Part shown: in pieces, positions 14,831-23,145 of the stretch | Layout: every line of letters begins with the position of its first letter | Position numbering within the stretch: position 1 is the first letter of the stretch | Assembly (NCBI GenBank): GCA_944388135.1 | Contig: CALXHP010000010.1 | Span: forward strand, 1-49,162 | DNA: 49,162 nt | Direction: 5' to 3' | From: an uncultured Gemmiger sp. | GTDB lineage: Bacteria; Bacillota; Clostridia; Oscillospirales; Ruminococcaceae | Notes under the pieces: model-generated | Told to the model about the DNA's origin: nothing | Seen by the model: the letters and a program-made list of their open reading frames with translations, nothing else | Databases searched by the model: none | Position numbers and translations under genes: made by a program

Positions 14831-16759
14831 ATGAATTGGCAGCAAGCCTGCGAACTGCCGTATTATGGCGGTACGGATCTGGGGGCAAACTGGGCCCCCG
14901 CACAAACAGTTTTTAAGCTGTGGGCGCCCACTGCATCCGCGGTGGAGCTGCAGCTGTTCGCCACCGGTACCGATGAGGAGCCGGGGGCCAAAAAGTTGGC
15001 CGCCCATGCCATGGAACCGGCGGGGGAGGGTGTCTGGTCGGTCACCGTGCCGGGGGACCTGAACGGCGTGTATTATCTGTATCCGCTGCAATTTCCCGAT
15101 GGCCACGGTGCCTCGGTGGTGGACCCCTATGCCCGGGCGGCCGGGGCCAACGGCAAGCGGGCCATGGTCATCGACCTGGACGGGGCAGCCCCCGACGGAT
15201 GGCGGCAGGACCGCCGCCCCGAGATCCCGCCCCATGCCCGCAGCGTGTGGGAGGTGCATGTGGCGGATTTTTCCGCCGACGAGCACAGCGGTGTGCCCGA
15301 AGCCTGGCGGGGAAAATATATGGGGTTTGTGCCGGAGGATACCACCCTGGACGGTGACGGCGTGCACCCCACCTGCCTGAATTACCTCCAGCGGCTGGGG
15401 GTGACCTATGTACAGCTGCAGCCGATTTTTGACTATGCCACAGTGGATGAGACCCGGCCTGGCGGGTACAACTGGGGATATGACCCGCTGAACTACAATG
15501 TGCCGGAAGGTTCTTTTTCCACCGACCCGTTCCATGGGGCGGTGCGTGTCCGGGAATGCCGGGCCATGATCCAGGCGCTGCACAAGGCGGGGATCGGGGT
15601 GGTGATGGATGTGGTCTACAACCATACCTATCATACCGACAGCTGGCTGGAACGCACGGTGCCGGGATACTGGAACCGGCGGTGGGCCAACGGCAACATG
15701 ACCAACGGCTCCGGCTGCGGGGACGACCTGGCCAGTGAGCGGCCCATGGTGCGGAAATATCTGGTGGATTCGGTGCTGTACTGGGCCAGGGAATACCATA
15801 TCGACGGATTCCGGTTCGACCTGATGGCACTGGAGGACGTGGACACCATGAACGCCATCCGGGGGGCTCTGGACGCACTGCCCGGCGGCGAGAACATCCT
15901 GATGTACGGCGAACCCTGGACTGGCGGCGGCACCAACGTGGAGGGGGGCGCCTGCCCCAGCGACAAACGGGCCCTGGATGCCCTCAGCGATCGCATCGGC
16001 TTTTTCTGTGATGACACCCGGGACGCCATCAAGGGCAATGTCTTTGACGCCTCCAATGCGGGGTACATCGACGGCGCCCCGCAGTGCGGCTACGATGTAC
16101 TTCATGCGGTGGGGGCCTGGCGCAGCGGTGCCCGGGGATTCCGGCCCAAACAGGCCATGCAGGTAGTGCAGTATGTTTCGGCCCACGACAATTTTACCCT
16201 GTGGGATAAACTGGCGGCGGTGGCCCGGCGCACCGACTACGATGCGGCGGACAGCGACCTGCTGGGGCAGAACCGCATGGCGGCAGGGATCTGCCTGACC
16301 TGCCAGGGAATGCCCTTTCTCCAGGCGGGGGAGGAATTCGGCCGCACCAAGTACGGGGACCCCAACAGCTATCAGGGCCCTCTGTCCACCAACCGGCTGG
16401 ACTGGCGGCGGGCCCATCGCCCGGAATTTGCGGCCCTGACCTCCTTTTACCGGGGGATGCTGGCCATCCGCCGCACCTATGCCCGGCTGGCGGGGGCCTA
16501 TGGGGAACCGGAGCCCTTCCTTCTGGCGCTGCCCGGCTGGCTCATCGGCTTTGTGCCGGAAACAGAAGGCAACGACCCGGTGGGGCAGCTGGTGATCTAT
16601 TATAACCCCGAACGTACCCGCCAATGGGTATCGCTGCCTGCGGGAACCTGGCGCCGTCTTTGCGATGGTACCCATGCGGGGACCACACCGTTTGGCCCCC
16701 TGTGCCGGGATGCCCTGGAACTGGAACCCCGCAGCGTGACCATCCTGGTGGCGGAATAA
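14831..16759 (+). CDS. pulA: Type I pullulanase, cytoplasmic (GH13)
   Basis: 642 residues without signal peptide. It cleaves alpha-1,6 branches of glycogen-derived or imported starch dextrins. An N-terminal CBM48-like domain (about 25-110) is followed by the GH13 barrel. The type I pullulanase signature YNWGYDP is present. Barrel motifs include DVVYNHT, FRFDLMAL with the nucleophile Asp, YGEPW with the acid/base Glu and VSAHDN with the third Asp. Length suits intracellular pullulanases of Firmicutes. ATG follows AAGGGGAG. It is a single-gene unit with its own promoter and terminator; no glycogen genes adjoin it. Confidence 0.95.
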   Translation: MNWQQACELPYYGGTDLGANWAPAQTVFKLWAPTASAVELQLFATGTDEEPGAKKLAAHAMEPAGEGVWSVTVPGDLNGVYYLYPLQFPDGHGASVVDPYARAAGANGKRAMVIDLDGAAPDGWRQDRRPEIPPHARSVWEVHVADFSADEHSGVPEAWRGKYMGFVPEDTTLDGDGVHPTCLNYLQRLGVTYVQLQPIFDYATVDETRPGGYNWGYDPLNYNVPEGSFSTDPFHGAVRVRECRAMIQALHKAGIGVVMDVVYNHTYHTDSWLERTVPGYWNRRWANGNMTNGSGCGDDLASERPMVRKYLVDSVLYWAREYHIDGFRFDLMALEDVDTMNAIRGALDALPGGENILMYGEPWTGGGTNVEGGACPSDKRALDALSDRIGFFCDDTRDAIKGNVFDASNAGYIDGAPQCGYDVLHAVGAWRSGARGFRPKQAMQVVQYVSAHDNFTLWDKLAAVARRTDYDAADSDLLGQNRMAAGICLTCQGMPFLQAGEEFGRTKYGDPNSYQGPLSTNRLDWRRAHRPEFAALTSFYRGMLAIRRTYARLAGAYGEPEPFLLALPGWLIGFVPETEGNDPVGQLVIYYNPERTRQWVSLPAGTWRRLCDGTHAGTTPFGPLCRDALELEPRSVTILVAE

Positions 16760-16760
16760 A

Positions 16761-16796
16761 AACAGCAGCGTGCGCCTTCCGGTGCGCGCTGTTTTG
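16761..16796 (+). terminator. Intrinsic terminator of pulA
   Basis: AACAGC (16761-16766) pairs with GCTGTT (16788-16793), with an inner GC stem capped by TTCC, followed by TTTTG. Confidence 0.75.
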
Positions 16797-16813
16797 CAAA
16801 TAAGGAGGCCGCT

Positions 16814-18019
16814 ATGGCAGAGCCCATCCATGTCAGCCCGGAACAGGTTCGCCGGTACCGTCTGGCGGCGCATCACCTGGACCGGCCATACCCGGCAGAC
16901 CAGCTTTTGCCGGTGGCGGGCGTGTGCGGACTGCAAAACTCACCGCCCGGTGCCTGGGAGACCGCGCTGTTCGCCCGTCTGCAAAATGGCACCCGGCCCC
17001 TGCTGCACCGCGCCTTGGAAGAAGAAAAGACCTTGCTCCAGGCCTGGAGCTACCGGGGAGCACCGGTGATCTTTCCCACGGCGGAAAGTCCCGTCTTTCT
17101 TTCTGCCCTGGTCGCCCGGCCGGGGGAAGAACCCTGGATCTATACCCGGGGCATAGCCCTGGCACTGGATTTTCTGGGAATGAGCTGGGAGGAAGCGTTT
17201 GCCCTGGTAAAGCAGGCCCTGACCCTGCTGGATAGCTGTACGATACAGCGCAAAGAGGAACTGGACCGGGTGCTGGCAGAGCAGGCAGCGAAGCAGCTGC
17301 CTCCCGGCGTCCGGGCACGATGGAACGCCCCTTCCATGTACGGCAGCCCGGACCGGCAGACGGTGGGCGGCGCGGTGGTCTCCTTTGCGCTGCGGCCCTG
17401 CGCCTGCTTGGGGCAGGTAGTCTTTGGACGCCGTCAGGGAATCCACCCGACCTTTACCTCCTATGCCCGATGGACCGGCCATCCGCTGCCCGCCGACCCG
17501 GCGGCCGATGCAAAGTTGGTTCGCGCCTTCCTGCGGGCCTACGGCCCGGCCAACCGGTCGGATCTGGCAGCCTGGCTGGGCAGCAGCCCCCGCCAGACAA
17601 AACGGCTCTGGCAGACGGTGGAAAAGGAGCTGATCCCGGTGGAGAAAGGCGGCCGAAGGGCGTACATCCCGGAGGACCGGCTGCCGGCCTTGCTGGGAGC
17701 GTCCCTGCCGGAAAATCCCTGGATTCTGCTGGGGGCCCATGATCCCTATCTGGACGCCCGGGACCGGGCGCTGCTGCTGGCAGATCCCGCAAAGCAGCGG
17801 CAGGTCTGGCGTACCGTGGGCAATCCCTGCGTGATCCTGCATGAGGGACAGGTGGCAGGGCTTTGGCGGCCCGTGGTCGTCCGTGCCCGGCTGGATGTGA
17901 CGCTCATTCCCTTTGCCCCTCTTCCGCCGGAGGCGGTGGCCGATCTGACCCGGCAGGCGGAGGCGTATGTGGTATTTCGCGGTCTGACCCCGGGCCGGTG
18001 TACGGTGAAAGAAACATGA
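16814..18019 (+). CDS. AlkZ/YcaQ-related winged-helix protein (HTH_42 family)
   Basis: 401 residues of the HTH_42 superfamily, which includes the DNA cross-link glycosylases AlkZ and YcaQ. Family features are several tandem winged-helix units, the segment ending in QNSPPGAWETAL and the C-terminal beta domain (VGNPCVILHEGQVAGLWRP). At the position of the catalytic Q-phi-D/Q motif (AlkZ 37-39) this protein has Q41-N42-S43, so one catalytic side chain is lacking. It may be an inactive or mechanistically different DNA-binding member. AGGAGG (16803-16808) precedes the ATG at 16814. It lies between two terminators. Confidence 0.78.
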   Translation: MAEPIHVSPEQVRRYRLAAHHLDRPYPADQLLPVAGVCGLQNSPPGAWETALFARLQNGTRPLLHRALEEEKTLLQAWSYRGAPVIFPTAESPVFLSALVARPGEEPWIYTRGIALALDFLGMSWEEAFALVKQALTLLDSCTIQRKEELDRVLAEQAAKQLPPGVRARWNAPSMYGSPDRQTVGGAVVSFALRPCACLGQVVFGRRQGIHPTFTSYARWTGHPLPADPAADAKLVRAFLRAYGPANRSDLAAWLGSSPRQTKRLWQTVEKELIPVEKGGRRAYIPEDRLPALLGASLPENPWILLGAHDPYLDARDRALLLADPAKQRQVWRTVGNPCVILHEGQVAGLWRPVVVRARLDVTLIPFAPLPPEAVADLTRQAEAYVVFRGLTPGRCTVKET

Positions 18020-18021
18020 AG

Positions 18022-18058
18022 CAGGCCCCGGATGGCATACCATCCGGGGCCTGTTCTT
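18022..18058. terminator. Perfect bidirectional terminator
   Basis: CAGGCCCCGGATGG (18022-18035) pairs base for base with 18040-18053 around the loop CATA, a 14-bp perfect stem, followed by TTCTTTT. It separates convergent genes. Confidence 0.85.
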
Positions 18059-18070
18059 TTCTGATATGGT

Positions 18071-19078
18071 TCAGCCCAGGTGTTTGAGCAACCGGCCGAT
18101 GGGGGCAGCCACCGCTGTGAGAATGGCAGCCAGCACAAAACTCAGGAGGAGAAACACGGGAAACCATACCGCCAACGGCAGGGAAAACCGCTGTGCGGCA
18201 GGCAGCAACACCAGGGTCAGCAGCACATGGTGGACAAGATAGACCCCGTAGGACCAGGCAGCCGGACGGCGCAGCGCACCCCAGAATTTTTTGGGCAGCT
18301 TCTGCCCCAGCAGGTAGACCACCCAGAACAAGGCCGCCGACAAAACCAGCAGAACCGCCAGCCTCGGCACGGCAGGCATCCACAATAAGGGGAGGGCAGC
18401 CAGGGCCCAGAGGCAGCGGGGAAAGGGTGTACGGTTTTCTGCCAGCAGGGTGCCGAACCAGACCCCCAGGGCAAAAGCGGGCAGACGCCCCAGCACGGTG
18501 TGCCCGGCTTCCAGCGGCGGGGGACAAAGCTGCGGCCAGACCAGCTGCAAAGCCACCATGATCACCAGCAGAACACGGCGCCGCCTGACGCTGCCCATGC
18601 ACCACAACAGCAGGGGAAACACCAGGTAAAGCAGCAGGATTACACCCAGAAACCACTCCCCGATTTTGTAGAAGGTCGTGGTCACGGGAGCCAGGTAGCC
18701 GTCCAGCCCCACAAGGGAAAGGAGGACCTTCCACCGGGGAATCCCGGCGTTGTTGCCGTGCAGCACCTCCCCGTAGAGGAACAAAGCCCCGAAGCCCAGC
18801 CAGAAGGCGGGGTACATGGCCGCTGCCCGCCCCGCCAGATAGGGCCGCCAGCGGAACCGTCCCTGCCATTGCAGGCAGAGGGCGGCACCGGACAAAAGGA
18901 AAAACCAGGCAAGGCCAACTTCCACCCAGTCGGCCATGGCCCGCCCGATCAGCAGGGTGGGAATGGCAAAGCCCAGGCGGGCAGCCTCAATGCAGAAATG
19001 ATAGCACAATACCGGCAACAGGGCTGCCAGGCGGATGACATCCAGGCCCGGGCGGTAATGGGCGGGTGTTTTGACCAT
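18071..19078 (-). CDS. Acyltransferase 3 family membrane protein
   Basis: 335 residues with about ten membrane helices. The start PGLDVIRLAALLPVLCYHF carries the conserved Arg and catalytic-type His of acyltransferase-3 proteins, which move acetyl or other acyl groups across the membrane onto sugars, wall or exopolysaccharide. No partner SGNH domain is fused. A GTG at 19087 lies two bases from the GGAGG and is rejected in favour of the ATG at 19078. It is 22 bases downstream of the BrkB/YihY gene on the same strand and is probably co-transcribed. Acceptor unknown. Confidence 0.85.
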   Translation of the reverse strand: MVKTPAHYRPGLDVIRLAALLPVLCYHFCIEAARLGFAIPTLLIGRAMADWVEVGLAWFFLLSGAALCLQWQGRFRWRPYLAGRAAAMYPAFWLGFGALFLYGEVLHGNNAGIPRWKVLLSLVGLDGYLAPVTTTFYKIGEWFLGVILLLYLVFPLLLWCMGSVRRRRVLLVIMVALQLVWPQLCPPPLEAGHTVLGRLPAFALGVWFGTLLAENRTPFPRCLWALAALPLLWMPAVPRLAVLLVLSAALFWVVYLLGQKLPKKFWGALRRPAAWSYGVYLVHHVLLTLVLLPAAQRFSLPLAVWFPVFLLLSFVLAAILTAVAAPIGRLLKHLG

Positions 19079-19099
19079 ACTGTACACTTCCTCCGGCAG

Positions 19100-19945
19100 T
19101 CAGGGAATCCCACGATGGAGCGCCGCGTTGAGGGCGGCCCCCAGAAACAGCAGATTGATGATGATATCCAGCCACAGGATCATCAGGATGATGGCGGTCA
19201 GTGAACCGTAAATGTAGGAAAGCTTCCAGAAATGAACGATATAAAAGGAAAAAATGCGGGAAAAGATCACCCAGCCCACGGTGGTGAAGATGGTGCCGGG
19301 CAGCTGACGCCGCAAAGGTCTTTTGCCGCCCGGTACAAAGGTGTAGATCAGCAGAATCAGGACAAACAGCACCGGAACGGCAATGACGCCGCTGAAGTCG
19401 ATCCATTGGCGGAACCATTCGATGATCCAGCGGAAGCGGGTGTTGGTGGATAAAAGAGCACTCAGGGGCCGGAAAAAAGAACTGACCCCCTGCAGCAGCA
19501 GGACCGCCAGCAGAAGTCCCTCAAAGAAGATGGTGTACAGGATCGCCAGCAGCCGATCAAATAAGGTGAAGCGGGCCCCCGGCGTCAGCCGCTGCAGCCC
19601 TTTCTGAACGGCGAACATCCCGCTGGAAGCGGAGTACAAAGTGGTGACCGCCGCAAAGGAAGCCACAAAGGTGGTGGACTGGGTGCTCAGATTGTTCAGC
19701 ACATAGAGCACGGTATCCTGGATTTCCGGTACCTGGGGCAGAAACTGATAGAGCAGTTCCGCCAGGTCGGTGACCGAATACCAGGGCAGTTTGTTGACGA
19801 CGACCAATACCCAGATCAGCAGCGGAAAGGAAGCCGTCAGCAAAAACAGGGTGGCGCACCCTGCAAAAATCGGTAAATTCTGACCCAGAAACGGGCCCAG
19901 GACAGCAAAAATGATCTCTTTTGCGCGCTCCAGGGATTGTCTCAT
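19100..19945 (-). CDS. YihY/BrkB family inner-membrane protein
   Basis: 281 residues with six hydrophobic segments. The family (once annotated as ribonuclease BN) is marked by NLPIFAGCATLFLLTASFPLL near the start, a long central pair of helices and LPGTIFTTVGWVIFSRIFSFYI followed by YGSLTAIILMILWLDI. The function is not established. ATG at 19945 follows GGGAGG at a rather long 12 bases; no closer in-frame start exists. A divergent promoter pair separates it from the YczE-like gene. Confidence 0.9.
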   Translation of the reverse strand: MRQSLERAKEIIFAVLGPFLGQNLPIFAGCATLFLLTASFPLLIWVLVVVNKLPWYSVTDLAELLYQFLPQVPEIQDTVLYVLNNLSTQSTTFVASFAAVTTLYSASSGMFAVQKGLQRLTPGARFTLFDRLLAILYTIFFEGLLLAVLLLQGVSSFFRPLSALLSTNTRFRWIIEWFRQWIDFSGVIAVPVLFVLILLIYTFVPGGKRPLRRQLPGTIFTTVGWVIFSRIFSFYIVHFWKLSYIYGSLTAIILMILWLDIIINLLFLGAALNAALHRGIP

Positions 19946-19996
19946 ACGGGGGTGTGTCCTCCCTTCCGGCAAGCGATGTACAGCGTGATTTCTCTC

Positions 19997-20025
19997 ATTA
20001 TAATATGCCGTGACATTGAAATCAA
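19997..20025 (-). promoter_or_regulatory. Promoter of the YihY/acyltransferase operon
   Basis: TTGATT (20020-20025), a 17-bp spacer and TATAAT (19997-20002) on the minus strand. Confidence 0.75.
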
Positions 20026-20067
20026 CGCCATTAGACAAATCAGACGCCAAACGGGCCGAATTTGACC

Positions 20068-20096
20068 TTGTAAAAGGCCCCGAAACCGAATATAGT
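20068..20096 (+). promoter_or_regulatory. Promoter of the YczE-like gene
   Basis: TTGTAA (20068-20073), a 17-bp spacer and TATAGT (20091-20096). Confidence 0.7.
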
Positions 20097-20140
20097 AACT
20101 TATGGAAACGAACATTTTTTGGTAAGGGAGTTTTTTGCAT

Positions 20141-20824
20141 ATGCAGGCAGCCGAAACACAAACCATCACGACCAACCGGATCACCATCCGGGGGGAACTG
20201 GCCCTGACGGTGGCCGTGATCATCAACAGCTTTGCGGTGGCCATGACCGTCTATGCGGGCCTCGGCATTTCGCCGGTGTCCAGCTTTCCCTATGCGGTCT
20301 CACTGGTGTTTCCCTTTTTGACCCTGGGTACCTGGACCTATCTGTTCCAGGGGGCTCTGGTCATCTCGCTGATGGTTCTGCGCCGCAAGTTTGTGCCCTC
20401 CTACCTGTTCAGCTTCGTGGTGGGATTTTTCTTCGGCACGCTGCTGGATGTCTTCGGCGCCTGGCTGCCCCATCTGCCCGATGCCCTGGGCTGGCGCATC
20501 CTCTATTTCGCCCTCAGCTGCCCCATCGTGGCCTTCGGCATCGCCCTGTCCAACCGGTGCAAGCTGCCCATCATTCCCACCGACCTCTTTGCCCGGGACC
20601 TGGCGGAGATCATCCGCAAACCCTATCCCAAAGTCAAAACCACCTTTGACCTCACCTGTGTGGTGCTGTCGGCCGTGCTGACGGGGGCAGTGCTTCACAA
20701 TCTCCAGGGCATCGGCATCGGTACCGTCATCGGGGCGCTGACCTACGGCCGTCTGGCCGGTGTGTTCGGCAACCTGATCGACAAACGGTTCGACTTCGTT
20801 TCGGTGCTTTCCCACGAAAAATAA
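20141..20824 (+). CDS. YczE-like (YitT-related) integral membrane protein
   Basis: 227 residues with five or six membrane helices. The opening GLGISPVSSFPYAVSLVF and the later PIIPTDLFARDLAEI and GIGTVIGALTYGRLAGVF are typical of the YczE group. B. subtilis YczE has been linked to surfactin/bacillaene export control, but most members have no known role. An in-frame TTG at 20135 is four bases from the AGGGAG, so the ATG at 20141 (spacing ten) is chosen. Probably monocistronic. Confidence 0.8.
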   Translation: MQAAETQTITTNRITIRGELALTVAVIINSFAVAMTVYAGLGISPVSSFPYAVSLVFPFLTLGTWTYLFQGALVISLMVLRRKFVPSYLFSFVVGFFFGTLLDVFGAWLPHLPDALGWRILYFALSCPIVAFGIALSNRCKLPIIPTDLFARDLAEIIRKPYPKVKTTFDLTCVVLSAVLTGAVLHNLQGIGIGTVIGALTYGRLAGVFGNLIDKRFDFVSVLSHEK

Positions 20825-20879
20825 GGGGGCAAGACCGCAGATTTTGGAACGGGGCGGTTAAAAAAATATCAAAAACATC

Positions 20880-20940
20880 TTGCGCAACGGGCGGTTTGTG
20901 CGTATAATAGAGTCAGGCCATTAGGGCATCGTGCCCTGAC
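20880..20940 (+). promoter_or_regulatory. Promoter and 5' stem-loop of pgk
   Basis: TTGCGC (20880-20885), a 17-bp spacer and TATAAT (20903-20908). GTCAGG (20912-20917) can pair with CCTGAC (20935-20940), so the mRNA would begin almost exactly with a hairpin; an inner GGGC/GCCC pair competes for part of it. Such 5' stems often stabilise abundant mRNAs. Confidence 0.75.
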
Positions 20941-20979
20941 AAAAACAAATTGTAAAACATACCGAGAGGAGCTTTTACT

Positions 20980-22188
20980 ATGGGTTTGGGTAAAAAGACC
21001 ATTGATGATGAAAATTACGCCGGCAAGCGCGTTCTTGTCCGCTGCGACTTCAACGTCCCCATGAAGGACGGTGTCATCACCAACGACAACCGCATCAACG
21101 CGGCGCTGCCGACCATCAAGAAACTGATCAACGACGGCGCTAAGGTCATCCTGTGCAGCCATCTGGGCAAGCCGAAGAACGGCCCCGAGGCCAAGTTCAG
21201 CCTGGCTCCCGTTGCTGTGCGCCTGAGCGAGAAGCTGGGCCAGCCCGTTCAGTTTGCGGACGACGACGAGGTCGTGGGTGCGCAGGCCAAGGCTGCTGTC
21301 GCCACCATGAACGACGGCGACGTTGTGCTGCTGCAGAACACCCGTTTCCGCAAGGAAGAGACCAAGAACATGCCTGAGTTCAGCAAGGATCTGGCCAGCC
21401 TGGCCGATGCCTACGTGGACGATGCTTTCGGCTCCTGCCATCGCGCCCACTGCTCCACTGCCGGTGTGACCGAGTTCATCCAGGATACCGCTGTTGGTTA
21501 CCTGATGGAAAAGGAAATCAAGTACCTGGGCAATGCCGTCAACGATCCCGTCCGTCCCTTCACCGCCATCCTGGGCGGCGCCAAGGTTGCGGACAAGCTT
21601 AACGTTATCTCCAACCTGCTGGAAAAGGTGGACACCCTGATCATCGGCGGCGGTATGGCCTACACCTTCCTGAAGGCCGAAGGCTACGAGATCGGCAAGA
21701 GCCTGTGCGACGACAGCAAGATCGACTACTGCAAGGAAATGATGGCCAAGGCCAAGGAAAAGGGCGTCAAGCTGCTGCTGCCCGTTGACACCGCCTGCGT
21801 CACCGATTTCCCCGATCCCATCGACGCTCCCGTCGAGACCAAGGTCGTGCCCGTCACCGCCATTCCTGCCGACATGGAAGGCTGCGACATCGGCCCCGAG
21901 ACCATGAAGCTCTTTGCTGACGCTGTCAAGGCCAGCAAGACCGTTGTATGGAACGGCCCCATGGGCGTTTTCGAGAACCCCACGCTGGCTGAGGGCACCC
22001 TGGCTGTTGCCAAGGCCATGGCCGAAAGCGACGCTACCACCGTCATCGGCGGCGGCGACAGCGCGGCTGCTGTTCAGCAGATGGGCCTGGGCGACAAGAT
22101 GACCCACATCTCCACTGGTGGCGGTGCTTCTCTCGAGTACCTCGAGGGCAAGGAACTGCCCGGCATTGCCGTTATCCAGAACGCGTAA
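20980..22188 (+). CDS. pgk: Phosphoglycerate kinase
   Basis: 402 residues; makes ATP and 3-phosphoglycerate from 1,3-bisphosphoglycerate and ADP in glycolysis. Conserved blocks are [14 protein letters not shown] near the N-terminus (substrate site Arg/Asp/Asn), [16 protein letters not shown], the hinge region with [17 protein letters not shown] and the nucleotide-binding [10 protein letters not shown] and [18 protein letters not shown] at the end. Length is standard. Codon use differs from neighbours: arginine is mostly CGT/CGC rather than CGG, as expected for high expression. GAGGAG is the ribosome site. A strong terminator follows. Confidence 0.98.
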   Translation: MGLGKKTIDDENYAGKRVLVRCDFNVPMKDGVITNDNRINAALPTIKKLINDGAKVILCSHLGKPKNGPEAKFSLAPVAVRLSEKLGQPVQFADDDEVVGAQAKAAVATMNDGDVVLLQNTRFRKEETKNMPEFSKDLASLADAYVDDAFGSCHRAHCSTAGVTEFIQDTAVGYLMEKEIKYLGNAVNDPVRPFTAILGGAKVADKLNVISNLLEKVDTLIIGGGMAYTFLKAEGYEIGKSLCDDSKIDYCKEMMAKAKEKGVKLLLPVDTACVTDFPDPIDAPVETKVVPVTAIPADMEGCDIGPETMKLFADAVKASKTVVWNGPMGVFENPTLAEGTLAVAKAMAESDATTVIGGGDSAAAVQQMGLGDKMTHISTGGGASLEYLEGKELPGIAVIQNA

Positions 22189-22196
22189 CAACCGCA

Positions 22197-22229
22197 GGGC
22201 GCGGCGGCACGGCCGCCGCGCCCTTTTTT
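22197..22229 (+). terminator. Intrinsic terminator of pgk
   Basis: GGGCGCGGCGGC (22197-22208) pairs perfectly with GCCGCCGCGCCC (22212-22223) around ACG, followed by six T residues. Confidence 0.9.
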
Positions 22230-22272
22230 GGGATTATCCCCTTACGGAAAACAAACAGAAGGAGTTTTCATC

Positions 22273-23043
22273 ATGGATAAGCAGAATCGTAAAGCCATCA
22301 TTGCCGGCAACTGGAAAATGAACATGACCCCCACCGATGCAGGCCATCTGATCGACGCGCTGGTCCCCGCTGTGCAGGGTGCCAACTGCGAGGTCGTCAT
22401 CTGCGTCCCCTTCACCGACCTGTGTGTGGCCGTGGCCAAGTGCAGCGGCACCAACATTCATGTGGGTGCTGAGAATGTCCACTTTGAGAAGTCCGGTGCC
22501 TTCACCGGTGAGATCTCTGCCGACATGCTCACCGACCTGGGTGTGGAGTACGTCGTCATCGGCCACAGCGAGCGCCGTCAGTACTTTGCCGAGACCGACG
22601 AGACTGTCAACAAGCGTGCCCGTGCGGCCCTGGCCGGTGGCCTGAAGCCCATTATCTGCGTAGGCGAGAGCCTGGCCCAGCGTGAGCAGGGCGTCACCGA
22701 GGAACTGGTCCGTATGCAGGTCAAGATCGCGCTGAACGGTGTCACCGCCGAAGAACTGAAGAACGTGGTCATCGCCTATGAGCCCATCTGGGCCATCGGC
22801 ACCGGCAAGACCGCTACCGCCGACCAGGCGCAGGAAGTCTGCGCTGCCATCCGCAAGGTCGTCGGCGAGCTCTACGGTGAGGATGCCGCCAAGGCCCTGA
22901 CCGTTCAGTACGGCGGCAGCATGAACGCCAAGAACGCTGAGGAACTGCTCAGCAAGCCCGACGTGGACGGCGGCCTGATCGGCGGCGCTTCCCTGAAGGC
23001 TGACCAGTTTGCCATCATCGTGGATGCAGCCAGCAAGGGCTGA
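22273..23043 (+). CDS. tpiA: Triosephosphate isomerase
   Basis: 256 residues; interconverts dihydroxyacetone phosphate and glyceraldehyde 3-phosphate. Catalytic residues are visible: Lys15 in AGNWKMN, the histidine in IGHSERR and the glutamate in AYEPIWAIGTGK, where the last part is also loop 6. The phosphate-binding GGSMN and GGASL close the barrel. ATG at 22273 follows AAGGAG. Codon use is of the highly expressed type, as in pgk and gpmI. No separate promoter is obvious after the pgk terminator, so expression may depend on read-through or on a weak promoter overlapping it. Confidence 0.98.
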   Translation: MDKQNRKAIIAGNWKMNMTPTDAGHLIDALVPAVQGANCEVVICVPFTDLCVAVAKCSGTNIHVGAENVHFEKSGAFTGEISADMLTDLGVEYVVIGHSERRQYFAETDETVNKRARAALAGGLKPIICVGESLAQREQGVTEELVRMQVKIALNGVTAEELKNVVIAYEPIWAIGTGKTATADQAQEVCAAIRKVVGELYGEDAAKALTVQYGGSMNAKNAEELLSKPDVDGGLIGGASLKADQFAIIVDAASKG

Positions 23044-23063
23044 TCCTTTTCCCTCAACACAAG

Positions 23064-23103
23064 GAGAGTTCCGGTGGCCCAACGGGCTGCCGGGCCCTCT
23101 TTT
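23064..23103 (+). terminator. Weak intrinsic terminator between tpiA and gpmI
   Basis: CCGGTGGCCC (23071-23080) pairs with GGGCTGCCGG (23084-23093 or thereabouts) with two wobble pairs around AAC, followed by GCCCTCTTTTG. Partial read-through into gpmI is likely. Confidence 0.5.
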
Positions 23104-23145
23104 GTCATTTTCAGATTATCAAAATTCTAAGGAGATTGCACTTTT

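Noticed and set aside
14825-16936. 703-codon minus-strand frame opposite pulA
   Set aside because: Antisense of a confirmed pullulanase; composition is random-like (His, Gly, Pro).
20074-20140. Riboswitch in the leader of the YczE-like gene
   Set aside because: The leader is short after the promoter at 20068-20096 and has no stable paired structure or terminator.
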